A stretch of DNA of 64,000 nt, taken from contig NZ_AP025472.1 in the NCBI RefSeq assembly GCF_024347395.1, positions 434,001 through 498,000 of the forward strand. Direction: 5' to 3'. Every line of letters starts with the position of its first letter. The stretch's first letter is position 1. Below the pieces are notes generated by a model. The model searched no databases and was not told the origin of the DNA. It saw nothing but the letters and a program-made list of their open reading frames with translations. The DNA is from Vibrio cortegadensis. GTDB taxonomy: Bacteria; Pseudomonadota; Gammaproteobacteria; Enterobacterales; Vibrionaceae. Position numbers and translations under genes: made by a program. This document shows, in pieces, positions 52,620 through 60,308 of this stretch.

Positions 52620-53660
52620 ATGGACGATAATAAGAAAAAGGCACTATCAGCAGCATTGGGCCAAATTGAGAAACAATTCGGTAAAGGCTCAATCATGCGT
52701 TTAGGCGACAACCGCACAATGGACGTAGAGACAATCTCTACAGGTTCATTAGCGTTAGATATCGCTTTGGGTGCTGGTGGTTTACCTATGGGACGTATCG
52801 TAGAAGTATACGGTCCTGAGAGTTCAGGTAAGACTACTCTAACATTAGAGCTTATCGCTGCTGCGCAACGTGTTGGAAAAACGTGTGCATTTATCGATGC
52901 TGAACACGCTCTTGATCCTATCTATGCGAAAAAGCTAGGTGTTGATATTGATGCATTGCTTGTTTCACAACCAGATACTGGTGAGCAAGCATTAGAGATC
53001 TGTGATGCACTTGCGCGTTCTGGTGCAATTGATGTATTGGTTGTCGATTCTGTTGCTGCACTAACACCTAAAGCTGAAATTGAAGGCGAAATGGGCGATA
53101 GCCACATGGGTCTTCAAGCGCGTATGCTTTCTCAAGCAATGCGTAAACTAACGGGTAACTTAAAACAGTCTAACTGTATGTGTATCTTCATTAACCAAAT
53201 TCGTATGAAGATTGGTGTTATGTTTGGTAACCCAGAAACCACAACGGGTGGTAACGCGCTTAAATTCTACGCATCAGTTCGTCTTGATATTCGTCGTACA
53301 GGCGCAATTAAAGAAGGCGATGAAGTTGTGGGTAATGAAACTCGCATTAAAGTTGTTAAAAACAAGATTGCAGCACCGTTCAAACAAGCGGAAACTCAAA
53401 TTCTTTACGGAAAAGGTTTTAACCGTGAAGGTGAGCTGATTGATTTAGGTGTTAAAAATAAATTAGTTGAGAAAGCGGGTGCATGGTACAGCTACCAAGG
53501 TGATAAAATTGGCCAAGGTAAAGCGAATTCGGGTAAGTACTTACGTGAGAACCCAGAAGTTGCACTTGAAATCGATACTAAACTACGAGATCTACTGTTA
53601 ACACCAGTTGTCGTGGAAGAAGAGACAGGGACTGAGTCACCTGAAAATGAAGAGTTATAG
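52620..53660 (+). CDS. recA: Recombinase RecA
   Basis: DNA strand-exchange ATPase and SOS coprotease. The 346-residue protein has the Walker A GPESSGKT at 65-72, the Walker B VLVVDSVAALTP near 140-151, DNA-binding loop 1 EGEMGDSHMG near 156-165 and loop 2 FGNPETTTGGNALKFYAS near 203-220. The ATG at 52620 (MDDNKKKAL) is chosen, with GGAG at 52610-52613; an in-frame GTG at 52566 would add 18 residues not in the family. A terminator follows. The usual downstream recX gene is missing. Confidence 0.98.
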   Translation: MDDNKKKALSAALGQIEKQFGKGSIMRLGDNRTMDVETISTGSLALDIALGAGGLPMGRIVEVYGPESSGKTTLTLELIAAAQRVGKTCAFIDAEHALDPIYAKKLGVDIDALLVSQPDTGEQALEICDALARSGAIDVLVVDSVAALTPKAEIEGEMGDSHMGLQARMLSQAMRKLTGNLKQSNCMCIFINQIRMKIGVMFGNPETTTGGNALKFYASVRLDIRRTGAIKEGDEVVGNETRIKVVKNKIAAPFKQAETQILYGKGFNREGELIDLGVKNKLVEKAGAWYSYQGDKIGQGKANSGKYLRENPEVALEIDTKLRDLLLTPVVVEEETGTESPENEEL

Positions 53661-53690
53661 AGTGTTCGCTCTTTAATTGTTAATGATATC

Positions 53691-53716
53691 AAAGCCCTGC
53701 AATGCAGGGCTTTGTT
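53691..53716 (+). terminator. Intrinsic terminator after recA
   Basis: A 10-bp perfect stem AAAGCCCTGC / GCAGGGCTTT with loop AAT. Confidence 0.88.
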
Positions 53717-53921
53717 GTATTTGAAAAGAATAAAAGCAGACTTTAAACATCGACTTTATAGTGTGATTGCAGCTTTTCATATTCATCGCTTAGTGCTTTT
53801 TTATTGAATCTCTTAAAGCACCCTGCCTATTTCTCACCACAACGCATAATCTTTTGCTCGCCTAGTCATTTCAATTTACAATATGGAAAAATACTAACTC
53901 GAATATTTCAGGAAGAGCTGC

Positions 53922-56504
53922 ATGTACATGAGCACCGATGAGGTACGCCGCGCGTTCCTTAAGTTCTTTGAAAGCAAAGGACACCAAATTGTAGATAGTT
54001 CATCATTAGTTCCAGCTAATGACCCTACGTTACTATTTACCAATGCTGGTATGAACCAGTTCAAAGATTGTTTCTTAGGACTTGAAAAACGTAGCTACAC
54101 TCGTGCGACAACCTCTCAGCGTTGTGTTCGTGCTGGTGGTAAGCATAACGATCTCGAAAATGTTGGTTTTACCGCTCGTCACCACACCTTTTTTGAAATG
54201 CTGGGCAATTTTAGTTTTGGTGATTACTTTAAGCGTGACGCGATTAAATTCGCATGGGAATTTCTAACCGAAGTTCTTCAGCTTCCTGCTGAGCGTCTAC
54301 TTGTCACTGTATACGAAACCGATGATGAAGCATTCGATATCTGGAATAAAGAGATGGGCATCCCTGCTGATCGCATTGTTCGTATCGGAGATAAAAAAGG
54401 TGGAAAACCGTTTGAGTCAGATAACTTCTGGCAAATGGGTGACACTGGGCCTTGTGGTCCATGTTCTGAGATCTTCTATGATCACGGCGAACATATTTGG
54501 GGTGGCCGCCCAGGTACTCCAGAAGAAGATGGTGACCGATTCATTGAAATTTGGAACAACGTTTTCATGCAGTTCAACCGTCAAGCTGATGGAACAATGG
54601 AAGCATTGCCAAAACCATCAGTCGATACAGGTATGGGCATTGAGCGTATTTCTGCAATTATGCAGGGCGTACACTCAAACTATGAAATTGATGTATTCCA
54701 AACATTAATTAAAGCAGCGGCTGAAATTACAGGGCATGAAGACCTGTCAAATCAATCGCTACGAGTAGTCGCTGACCATATTCGTTCATGTGCGTTCTTG
54801 ATTGTTGATGGCGTAATGCCTTCAAATGAAGGCCGTGGCTATGTCCTACGTCGTATCATTCGTCGTGCCGTTCGTCATGGTAATAAGCTTGGTGCACAAG
54901 GTTCATTCTTCCACAAACTTGTTGGTCCATTGGCTGAAGTAATGGGCACAGCAGGCGAAGAGTTGAAGAAACAACAAGAGCTAGTTGAGAAAGTGTTACG
55001 CATTGAAGAAGAGAACTTTAGCCGCACTCTTGAGCGTGGCATGGTGATTCTTAACGAAGCTTTAGACTCCCTTGATGGCAAAGTTCTAGACGGTGATACC
55101 GTATTTAAACTTTATGATACTTATGGTTTCCCTGCTGATCTGACTAACGATGTTGCACGTGAACGTGAATTTACGATTGATGAAGCTGGCTTTGAAAAAG
55201 CGATGGAAGCTCAACGTCAACGTGCACGTGAAGCAGGTCAGTTTAATACAGATTACAATGCGTCAATAAAAGTGGATAGCAATACTGAGTTCTGCGGTTA
55301 CACAGCGACTCAAGGTGACAGCAAGATTGTTGCTATGTTCGTAGATGCTGATGAAGTTGAAACATTAAGTGCAGGTGATAAGGCGATTGTCATTCTGGAC
55401 CAAACCCCATTTTATGCAGAATCAGGCGGTCAATGTGGTGATGCGGGTACACTTAACACTCAATCTGGCGTATTTAAAGTTGTTGATACACAGAAGCTAG
55501 GAAATGCTATTGCTCATCATGGTGAGTTGGTTGAAGGCGTTCTAGCAAAAGAAGATAACGTGTCAGCTAATGTGAATGCAGAGCGTCGTGTTGCGATCTC
55601 TCTTAATCACTCAGCAACTCACTTATTACATGAAGCGTTACGCCAAATATTGGGTGATCACGTTGCACAAAAAGGTTCACTAGTTAAAGCGGATAACCTT
55701 CGTTTTGACTTCTCAAACCTTGAAGCAGTAACGCCAGCAGAGCTTAAAGAAGTAGAACGCTTAGTGAATGCTCAGATTCGTCGTAACCATACTATTGAAA
55801 CCAATATTATGGATATTGAATCCGCGAAAGCAAAAGGTGCGATGGCGCTATTCGGCGAAAAATACGATGCAGAAGTTCGCGTACTCTCTATGGGAGATTT
55901 CTCTACTGAGCTTTGTGGTGGTATTCATGCGAATAATACTGGTGATATCGGCCTATTTAAGATTACCTCTGAAGGCGGCATCGCGGCTGGTATTCGTCGT
56001 ATTGAAGCGGTTACTGGCGATTCTGCTTTAGACTTTATTGACTCTCAAAACAAAGCTTATGAAGCGAAAATTGCAGAGTCAGCACAAAAAGCGAAATCTT
56101 TGGAAAAAGAAATGCAGTTGCTGAAAGATAAAATGGCAGCAGCAGAAAGTGCCAATATTATGGGCAAAGTGACCGATATTTGCGGTGTGAAAGTGCTAGT
56201 TGCTGCTCTTGAAGGCGCGGATAACAAGAACCTTCGTACAATGTTAGACAATACTAAAAATCAGATTGGTAGCGGTATTATTCTTATTGCTAACGTTGCT
56301 GATAATAAAGTGGGTTTAATTGCTGGTGTGACGAAAGACCTGACTAGCAAAGTAAAAGCGGGTGATTTAGTTAAAATGGTTGCAGAGCAAGTTGGCGGTA
56401 AAGGTGGTGGTCGACCTGATATGGCGCAAGCGGGCGGTACAGACGTAGAAGCCTTACCAGAAGCATTGCAATCTGTTCAAGCTTGGTTAGAAGAGCGTTT
56501 ATAA
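53922..56504 (+). CDS. alaS: Alanyl-tRNA synthetase
   Basis: Charges tRNA-Ala. The 860-residue protein has the class II catalytic core with TNAGMNQFKDCFLG near 36-49, RGYVLRRIIRRAVRHG near 308-323, the editing domain with HSATHLLHEALR near 565-576 and CGGIHANNTGDIG near 664-676, and the C-terminal C-Ala domain with GGKGGGRPDMAQAGG near 824-838. The start MYMSTDEV at 53922 has AGGAAG 6 bases upstream; the second Met at 53928 is the alternative. It precedes an aspartate kinase and csrA. Confidence 0.97.
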   Translation: MYMSTDEVRRAFLKFFESKGHQIVDSSSLVPANDPTLLFTNAGMNQFKDCFLGLEKRSYTRATTSQRCVRAGGKHNDLENVGFTARHHTFFEMLGNFSFGDYFKRDAIKFAWEFLTEVLQLPAERLLVTVYETDDEAFDIWNKEMGIPADRIVRIGDKKGGKPFESDNFWQMGDTGPCGPCSEIFYDHGEHIWGGRPGTPEEDGDRFIEIWNNVFMQFNRQADGTMEALPKPSVDTGMGIERISAIMQGVHSNYEIDVFQTLIKAAAEITGHEDLSNQSLRVVADHIRSCAFLIVDGVMPSNEGRGYVLRRIIRRAVRHGNKLGAQGSFFHKLVGPLAEVMGTAGEELKKQQELVEKVLRIEEENFSRTLERGMVILNEALDSLDGKVLDGDTVFKLYDTYGFPADLTNDVAREREFTIDEAGFEKAMEAQRQRAREAGQFNTDYNASIKVDSNTEFCGYTATQGDSKIVAMFVDADEVETLSAGDKAIVILDQTPFYAESGGQCGDAGTLNTQSGVFKVVDTQKLGNAIAHHGELVEGVLAKEDNVSANVNAERRVAISLNHSATHLLHEALRQILGDHVAQKGSLVKADNLRFDFSNLEAVTPAELKEVERLVNAQIRRNHTIETNIMDIESAKAKGAMALFGEKYDAEVRVLSMGDFSTELCGGIHANNTGDIGLFKITSEGGIAAGIRRIEAVTGDSALDFIDSQNKAYEAKIAESAQKAKSLEKEMQLLKDKMAAAESANIMGKVTDICGVKVLVAALEGADNKNLRTMLDNTKNQIGSGIILIANVADNKVGLIAGVTKDLTSKVKAGDLVKMVAEQVGGKGGGRPDMAQAGGTDVEALPEALQSVQAWLEERL

Positions 56505-56526
56505 TTACATTTAACCTCTAAAGTTA

Positions 56527-56557
56527 ATGCCCAATCAAAGATAATTTGATTGGGCAT
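56527..56557 (+). terminator. First hairpin after alaS
   Basis: A 13-bp perfect stem ATGCCCAATCAAA / TTTGATTGGGCAT with loop GATAA. The tail is AATTTATT rather than a clean T run. Confidence 0.65.
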
Positions 56558-56569
56558 AATTTATTGAGA

Positions 56570-56619
56570 TTAACCAAGTGGTCTAATTGTCGAAGTTAGA
56601 CTACTTGGTTAATTTTTTT
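56570..56619 (+). terminator. Second hairpin, strong terminator or attenuator before the aspartate kinase gene
   Basis: A 17-bp stem TTAACCAAGTGGTCTAA / TTAGACTACTTGGTTAA (one G-U pair), a 9-base loop and seven T residues. It lies about 70 bp before the lysC-type start. A further short hairpin CTAAATC / GATTTAG follows at about 56623-56643. Confidence 0.75.
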
Positions 56620-56687
56620 GAACTAAATCTACTATCGATTTAGATGTGTTAATTCATGCGACTGCGGTCCTAGGAAGGTGAAGGCTG

Positions 56688-57875
56688 GTGAAAAAGCCCA
56701 TAATTGTGCAAAAATTTGGTGGAACATCTGTAGGCTCTATAGAGAGAATGCATGTGGTGGCAGAACATATCATTAAAGCAAAAAATGATGGTAACCATGT
56801 CGTGGTTGTCGTTTCTGCTATGTCAGGTGAGACAAATCGTTTAATAAATTTAGCTCTAGAAGTTGATGACGTGCCTAATGCAAGAGAGCTAGATGTATTA
56901 CTTTCAGCTGGTGAGCAAATGTCGATGGCTCTACTTGCTATGATCCTGAGTAAATTAGGGTATAGCACGACATCATTGACAGGATCTCAAGCTAAAATAT
57001 TGACTGATAATCATCATAATAACGCGGCAATTAAACATATTGATACCGGACCTATTACTGAGCTTTTGAACGATGAACAGATCGTGATAGTTGCAGGCTT
57101 CCAAGGTATTAATTCCAAAGGGGATATCACTACACTCGGAAGAGGTGGGTCTGATACTAGTGCAGTTACTCTGGCTGGTGCGCTTGAGGCACAAGAGTGT
57201 CAAATATTTACAGATGTCGATGGCATTTATACATGTGATCCGCGAGTGGTAAAAAATGCTCGTAAAATTGACTGTATCGACTTTCCTGCAATGAAAGAGA
57301 TGGCTCGAAAAGGTGCGAAAGTTCTTCATCTTCCATCTGTCTTATACGCTCATCAGTATAACGTGCCACTTAGGGTTCTTTCTACGTTTGAGGTTAACGA
57401 CGGTAGTTTAGTTAGTGGAGACTCTTCTGAACGCTTAATTTCAGGGCTGGCATTAGAACACAGTTTGGTCATGATCCACGTTGAGCATTCGACGAGTGAA
57501 GCATTACAAAAGCAGTGTCAGATGCTGGGTATTGAAATATGGAGTGTGATCCAGGAAACAGATTGGACAGGAGTGGTCATTAAACAAGATGCTTACGCCA
57601 AGTTAGGGCTAGTTTTTGATGAGAAAATCCGTAATAGTGAAGCGGTAAGCTTGCTCACAGTTGTTGGTACTCAAGCGCAAAGAGTGTTGTCGGCGTCGAT
57701 CGAGTTACTATTAGATCATGGAATCGATGTTCATCATCATTTTACAGAGCAGCGATCATTAATGCTGGTTTTGTGTCCAACTGTAGTTGAGAAAGCGGCT
57801 AACATACTTCATGATGCATATATAACGGAGCACGAAACCGAACTATTTCAGCAAAATCAGATGCATTTTGGTTAA
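56688..57875 (+). CDS. lysC: Aspartate kinase, monofunctional
   Basis: Phosphorylates aspartate, the first step to lysine, threonine, methionine and diaminopimelate. The 395-residue protein has KFGGTSVGS near 9-17, the catalytic GRGGSDTSAVTLAGAL near 150-165 and two ACT domains from about 260 on. It starts at GTG 56688. It is shorter than E. coli LysC (449) and closer in form to the alpha-type LysC of other bacteria. It sits between alaS and csrA, the place where vibrios have this gene. Which end product inhibits it cannot be told, so the lysC symbol is provisional. Confidence 0.88.
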   Translation: MKKPIIVQKFGGTSVGSIERMHVVAEHIIKAKNDGNHVVVVVSAMSGETNRLINLALEVDDVPNARELDVLLSAGEQMSMALLAMILSKLGYSTTSLTGSQAKILTDNHHNNAAIKHIDTGPITELLNDEQIVIVAGFQGINSKGDITTLGRGGSDTSAVTLAGALEAQECQIFTDVDGIYTCDPRVVKNARKIDCIDFPAMKEMARKGAKVLHLPSVLYAHQYNVPLRVLSTFEVNDGSLVSGDSSERLISGLALEHSLVMIHVEHSTSEALQKQCQMLGIEIWSVIQETDWTGVVIKQDAYAKLGLVFDEKIRNSEAVSLLTVVGTQAQRVLSASIELLLDHGIDVHHHFTEQRSLMLVLCPTVVEKAANILHDAYITEHETELFQQNQMHFG

Positions 57876-57891
57876 ATAAACAAATAGACAG

Positions 57892-57920
57892 TTTACGAAA
57901 ATATAACTTTTGTTGATAAT
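57892..57920 (+). promoter_or_regulatory. Candidate sigma-70 promoter for csrA
   Basis: TTTACG (57892-57897), a 17-bp spacer, then GATAAT (57915-57920), 45 bp before the csrA start. Confidence 0.5.
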
Positions 57921-57964
57921 GGTTTCGTAGCAAGATAATTCAGAGATTACTCAAGGAGCAAAGA

Positions 57965-58162
57965 ATGCTAATTTTGACTCGCCGTGTTGGCGAAACACTG
58001 ATGATTGGTGATGAAGTGACAGTTACTGTGCTAGGTGTAAAAGGTAACCAAGTACGTATCGGTGTTAATGCACCGAAAGAAGTATCTGTTCACCGTGAAG
58101 AAATCTACATGCGCATTCAAGCAGAGAAAGGTAACGGCAACGTTACAACAGGCAACTACTAA
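57965..58162 (+). CDS. csrA: Carbon storage regulator CsrA
   Basis: Small RNA-binding dimer that blocks or aids translation by binding GGA motifs. The 65-residue protein begins MLILTRRVGETLMIGDEVTV, with the RNA-binding residues of the first strand (LTRR) and the VHREEIYMRI segment near 42-51. A GGAG site lies upstream. It is countered by CsrB-type RNAs that BarA/UvrY induce; barA lies 23 kb to the left. The csrA-serV-argVYZQ order resembles E. coli. Confidence 0.97.
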   Translation: MLILTRRVGETLMIGDEVTVTVLGVKGNQVRIGVNAPKEVSVHREEIYMRIQAEKGNGNVTTGNY

Positions 58163-58176
58163 TTGGGTAGTGTTTG

Positions 58177-58209
58177 AGAAAAGGCTGGCAAATTTGCTGG
58201 CCTTTTTTG
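58177..58209 (+). terminator. Intrinsic terminator after csrA
   Basis: Stem with AAAAGGC and GCCTTTT as the base pairs and a TGGCAAA/TTTGCTG inner stem with two wobble pairs, then a T run. Confidence 0.85.
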
Positions 58210-58394
58210 TGCGCGTAATTAAGTAGATAAGAACGAGAAACTTTCAAATGAAACCTACCTCGCAATTTGTCGATGTTTTTTCAGTTACACTGCTATTCGA
58301 GGCGTCAATCTCGACTTTAACGTGCGATTTTTCAACGCTTTGATTAAATAGGCAACGGTTGAGGTTTTTTTTGCAGTTTTTGCCAAGAAAATGT

Positions 58395-58422
58395 TTGACA
58401 TATTTTTGGTAAATCGTAATAT
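58395..58422 (+). promoter_or_regulatory. Promoter of the Ser/Arg tRNA operon
   Basis: A perfect TTGACA (58395-58400), a 16-bp spacer and TAATAT (58417-58422), 15 bases before the first tRNA. The sequence just after the -10 (GTGCCTCC) is GC-rich, as in promoters shut down by ppGpp. Confidence 0.65.
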
Positions 58423-58437
58423 GTGCCTCCTCAAGAC

Positions 58438-58530
58438 GGTGAGGTGGCCGAGAGGCTGAAGGCGCTCCCCTGCTAAGGGAGTATACGGTTTGTAGCCGTA
58501 TCGAGGGTTCGAATCCCTCCTTCACCGCCA
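58438..58530 (+). tRNA. tRNA-Ser (GCU), copy 1
   Basis: A 93-nt class II tRNA with a long variable arm (GTATACGGTTTGTAGCCGTAT region), anticodon GCT at 58472-58474 in loop CTGCTAA, T loop TTCGAAT and encoded CCA. Reads AGC and AGU serine codons. First gene of the tRNA operon. Confidence 0.97.
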
Positions 58531-58571
58531 TTCTTGAGACGTTGACTTACTTAGGTAAAGAAACAATTAGT

Positions 58572-58648
58572 GCGCGCGTAGCTCAGCTGGATAGAGTACC
58601 TGGCTACGAACCAGGCGGTCGGAGGTTCGAATCCTCCCGCGCGCACCA
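58572..58648 (+). tRNA. tRNA-Arg (ACG), copy 1
   Basis: A 77-nt tRNA with a GCGCGCG / CGCGCGC acceptor stem, anticodon ACG at 58606-58608 and encoded CCA. The A34 is expected to become inosine, so it reads CGU, CGC and CGA. Lies between the two serine tRNAs. Confidence 0.97.
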
Positions 58649-58687
58649 TTATCTCCTTTGCAAGAGATAAAACAGTGAATATACAAC

Positions 58688-58780
58688 GGTGAGGTGGCCG
58701 AGAGGCTGAAGGCGCTCCCCTGCTAAGGGAGTATACGGTTTGTAGCCGTATCGAGGGTTCGAATCCCTCCTTCACCGCCA
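58688..58780 (+). tRNA. tRNA-Ser (GCU), copy 2
   Basis: Identical over all 93 nt to copy 1, but with different flanks. Anticodon GCT at 58722-58724. Confidence 0.97.
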
Positions 58781-58867
58781 TTCATTGTATGCCCTTAGGG
58801 CTTTTTTTGTTTCGTAAGAAATGGAATGTGATAAGCTTCACAATAATTCTTTAGCAGGAATTACAGT

Positions 58868-58944
58868 GCGCGCGTAGCTCAGCTGGATAGAGTACCTGGC
58901 TACGAACCAGGCGGTCGGAGGTTCGAATCCTCCCGCGCGCACCA
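58868..58944 (+). tRNA. tRNA-Arg (ACG), copy 2
   Basis: Identical to copy 1; anticodon ACG, CCA encoded. First of six tandem copies at exact 140-bp spacing. Confidence 0.97.
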
Positions 58945-59007
58945 TTATTACTCTCGTAAGAGAGACAAGCAGTGATTGATACAATCATTGTGTAACACCG
59001 ATTTAGT

Positions 59008-59084
59008 GCGCGCGTAGCTCAGCTGGATAGAGTACCTGGCTACGAACCAGGCGGTCGGAGGTTCGAATCCTCCCGCGCGCACCA
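59008..59084 (+). tRNA. tRNA-Arg (ACG), copy 3
   Basis: Identical 77-nt gene; second unit of the 140-bp tandem array. Confidence 0.97.
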
Positions 59085-59147
59085 TTATTACTCTCGTAAG
59101 AGAGGCAAGCAGTGATTGAAACAGTCATTGTGTAACACCAATTTAGT

Positions 59148-59224
59148 GCGCGCGTAGCTCAGCTGGATAGAGTACCTGGCTACGAACCAGGCGGTCGGAG
59201 GTTCGAATCCTCCCGCGCGCACCA
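59148..59224 (+). tRNA. tRNA-Arg (ACG), copy 4
   Basis: Identical 77-nt gene; third unit of the 140-bp tandem array. Confidence 0.97.
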
Positions 59225-59287
59225 TTATTACTCTCGTAAGAGAGGCAAGCAGTGATTGATACAATCATTGTGTAGCACCGATTTAGT

Positions 59288-59364
59288 GCGCGCGTAGCTC
59301 AGCTGGATAGAGTACCTGGCTACGAACCAGGCGGTCGGAGGTTCGAATCCTCCCGCGCGCACCA
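59288..59364 (+). tRNA. tRNA-Arg (ACG), copy 5
   Basis: Identical 77-nt gene; fourth unit of the 140-bp tandem array. Confidence 0.97.
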
Positions 59365-59427
59365 TTATTACTCTCGTAAGAGAGGCAAGCAGTGATTGAT
59401 ACAATCATTGTGTAACACCGATTTAGT

Positions 59428-59504
59428 GCGCGCGTAGCTCAGCTGGATAGAGTACCTGGCTACGAACCAGGCGGTCGGAGGTTCGAATCCTCCCGCGCGC
59501 ACCA
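59428..59504 (+). tRNA. tRNA-Arg (ACG), copy 6
   Basis: Identical 77-nt gene; fifth unit of the 140-bp tandem array. Confidence 0.97.
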
Positions 59505-59567
59505 TTATTACTCTCGTAAGAGAGGCAAGCAGTGATTGAAACAGTCATTGTGTAACACCGATTTAGT

Positions 59568-59644
59568 GCGCGCGTAGCTCAGCTGGATAGAGTACCTGGC
59601 TACGAACCAGGCGGTCGGAGGTTCGAATCCTCCCGCGCGCACCA
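59568..59644 (+). tRNA. tRNA-Arg (ACG), copy 7
   Basis: Identical 77-nt gene; last unit of the array. Its 3' flank differs from the repeat spacers and leads to the operon terminator. Confidence 0.97.
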
Positions 59645-59664
59645 TTATTTCTCTTTTAGAGATT

Positions 59665-59693
59665 AAAAAAGCCTCGCAATGCGAGGCTTTTTT
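59665..59693 (+). terminator. Intrinsic terminator of the tRNA operon
   Basis: A 7-bp GC-rich stem GCCTCGC / GCGAGGC with loop AAT, flanked by a run of six A and six T residues. Confidence 0.93.
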
Positions 59694-59926
59694 GTATTTA
59701 ACATTTCTATTACTTCTTGTTAACTTGAATAATACAACCAATTGTTTTTATTAGTTAATCTCAGAAATTTTAACCTCATCTCACTATTGACCCCATTTCT
59801 TCAGTAATCTGGCAATATTCACTAGTTTTTTAGTCTAAAAAAGGCCATAAGATCAGATTTATGTGATTTGAGTGTACAAATATTCATCTGATTTGTGCTT
59901 TATATAGAACTCTTCCTTAAACAAAA

Positions 59927-59954
59927 TTGACAAAGTTTTACCAATCGAGATAAT
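59927..59954 (+). promoter_or_regulatory. Candidate sigma-70 promoter of oadGAB
   Basis: A perfect TTGACA (59927-59932), a 16-bp spacer and GATAAT (59949-59954), about 65 bp before the oadG start. A second -10-like TATAAT lies at 59970-59975 without a good -35. Confidence 0.6.
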
Positions 59955-60019
59955 CCTTTTGTCGGGATTTATAATCGTGGAGTCCTGCACATGTCAGGAT
60001 GACGAAGAAAGGAAGCAAC

Positions 60020-60277
60020 ATGACACATATTGGAAGCCTGCTAGTAGATGCTGCAACCCTGATGGTTACGGGGATGTCGGTCGTCTTTATTTTCCTCACC
60101 ATTCTAGTTTACGTAGTTCGGTTGATGTCCAAACTGGTACCAGAAGAAGTACCAGCACCGATCACACCTACCACTCAAAATAAAAAAGTTACATCAGAAT
60201 CCTCTGCTATCAGCCCAAGTGTAGTAGCCGCGATTTCGGCTGCGGTACATCAATACCGTACCTCTACAGCTAAATAG
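60020..60277 (+). CDS. oadG: Oxaloacetate decarboxylase gamma subunit
   Basis: Small membrane subunit that anchors the sodium-pumping oxaloacetate decarboxylase and links OadA to OadB. The 85-residue protein has one membrane helix near 10-33 (LMVTGMSVVFIFLTILVYVV), a Pro-rich linker, and a C-terminal segment with VAAISAAVHQYRT near 71-83, the OadA-binding region. The ATG at 60020 (MTHIGSLL) has AAGGAAG 5-10 bases upstream; an in-frame start at 59999 would place that site inside the gene. Confidence 0.9.
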   Translation: MTHIGSLLVDAATLMVTGMSVVFIFLTILVYVVRLMSKLVPEEVPAPITPTTQNKKVTSESSAISPSVVAAISAAVHQYRTSTAK

Positions 60278-60308
60278 CATTTGTAAGTATTAAAAGGAGT
60301 TAATGAGC

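Larger units (their letters stand above)
58868..59644 (+). repeat. 140-bp tandem repeat array (tRNA-Arg plus 63-bp spacer)
   Basis: Six tRNA-Arg genes start exactly 140 bp apart (58868, 59008, 59148, 59288, 59428, 59568). The five 63-bp spacers are nearly identical, differing at a handful of positions. Each spacer has a hairpin CTCTC-GTAA-GAGAG (for example 58951-58964), then a second hairpin TGATTG / CAATCA or its wobble variant CAGTCA. The array looks like recent tandem duplication kept uniform by gene conversion. Confidence 0.97.
59645..60019. other. Region between tRNA operon and oadG
   Basis: About 375 bp. It holds the tRNA operon terminator, an AT-rich stretch (59700-59920) with nothing I recognise, and the oad promoter. 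No gene was seen. Confidence 0.5.

Noticed and set aside
53661..53921. A decayed recX pseudogene
   Set aside because: No frame in this 261-bp gap shows RecX-like residues, and it is too short for more than a third of the gene.
56505..56687. Lysine riboswitch before the aspartate kinase gene
   Set aside because: The gap is 183 bp and filled by simple hairpins. The lysine riboswitch needs about 170 nt with five helices around a junction and its conserved segments are not visible.
58868..59644. CRISPR-like regular repeats
   Set aside because: The repeated part is a full 77-nt tRNA gene with 63-bp near-identical spacers. CRISPR arrays have short repeats and unique spacers, and no cas gene is present.
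58244..59741. Minus-strand ORFs across the tRNA cluster, with repeated motifs such as GGFEPPTAWFVARYS
   Set aside because: They are antisense readings of tRNA-Ser and tRNA-Arg genes. The repeated peptide arises from the identical tRNA copies and is a well-known false annotation.
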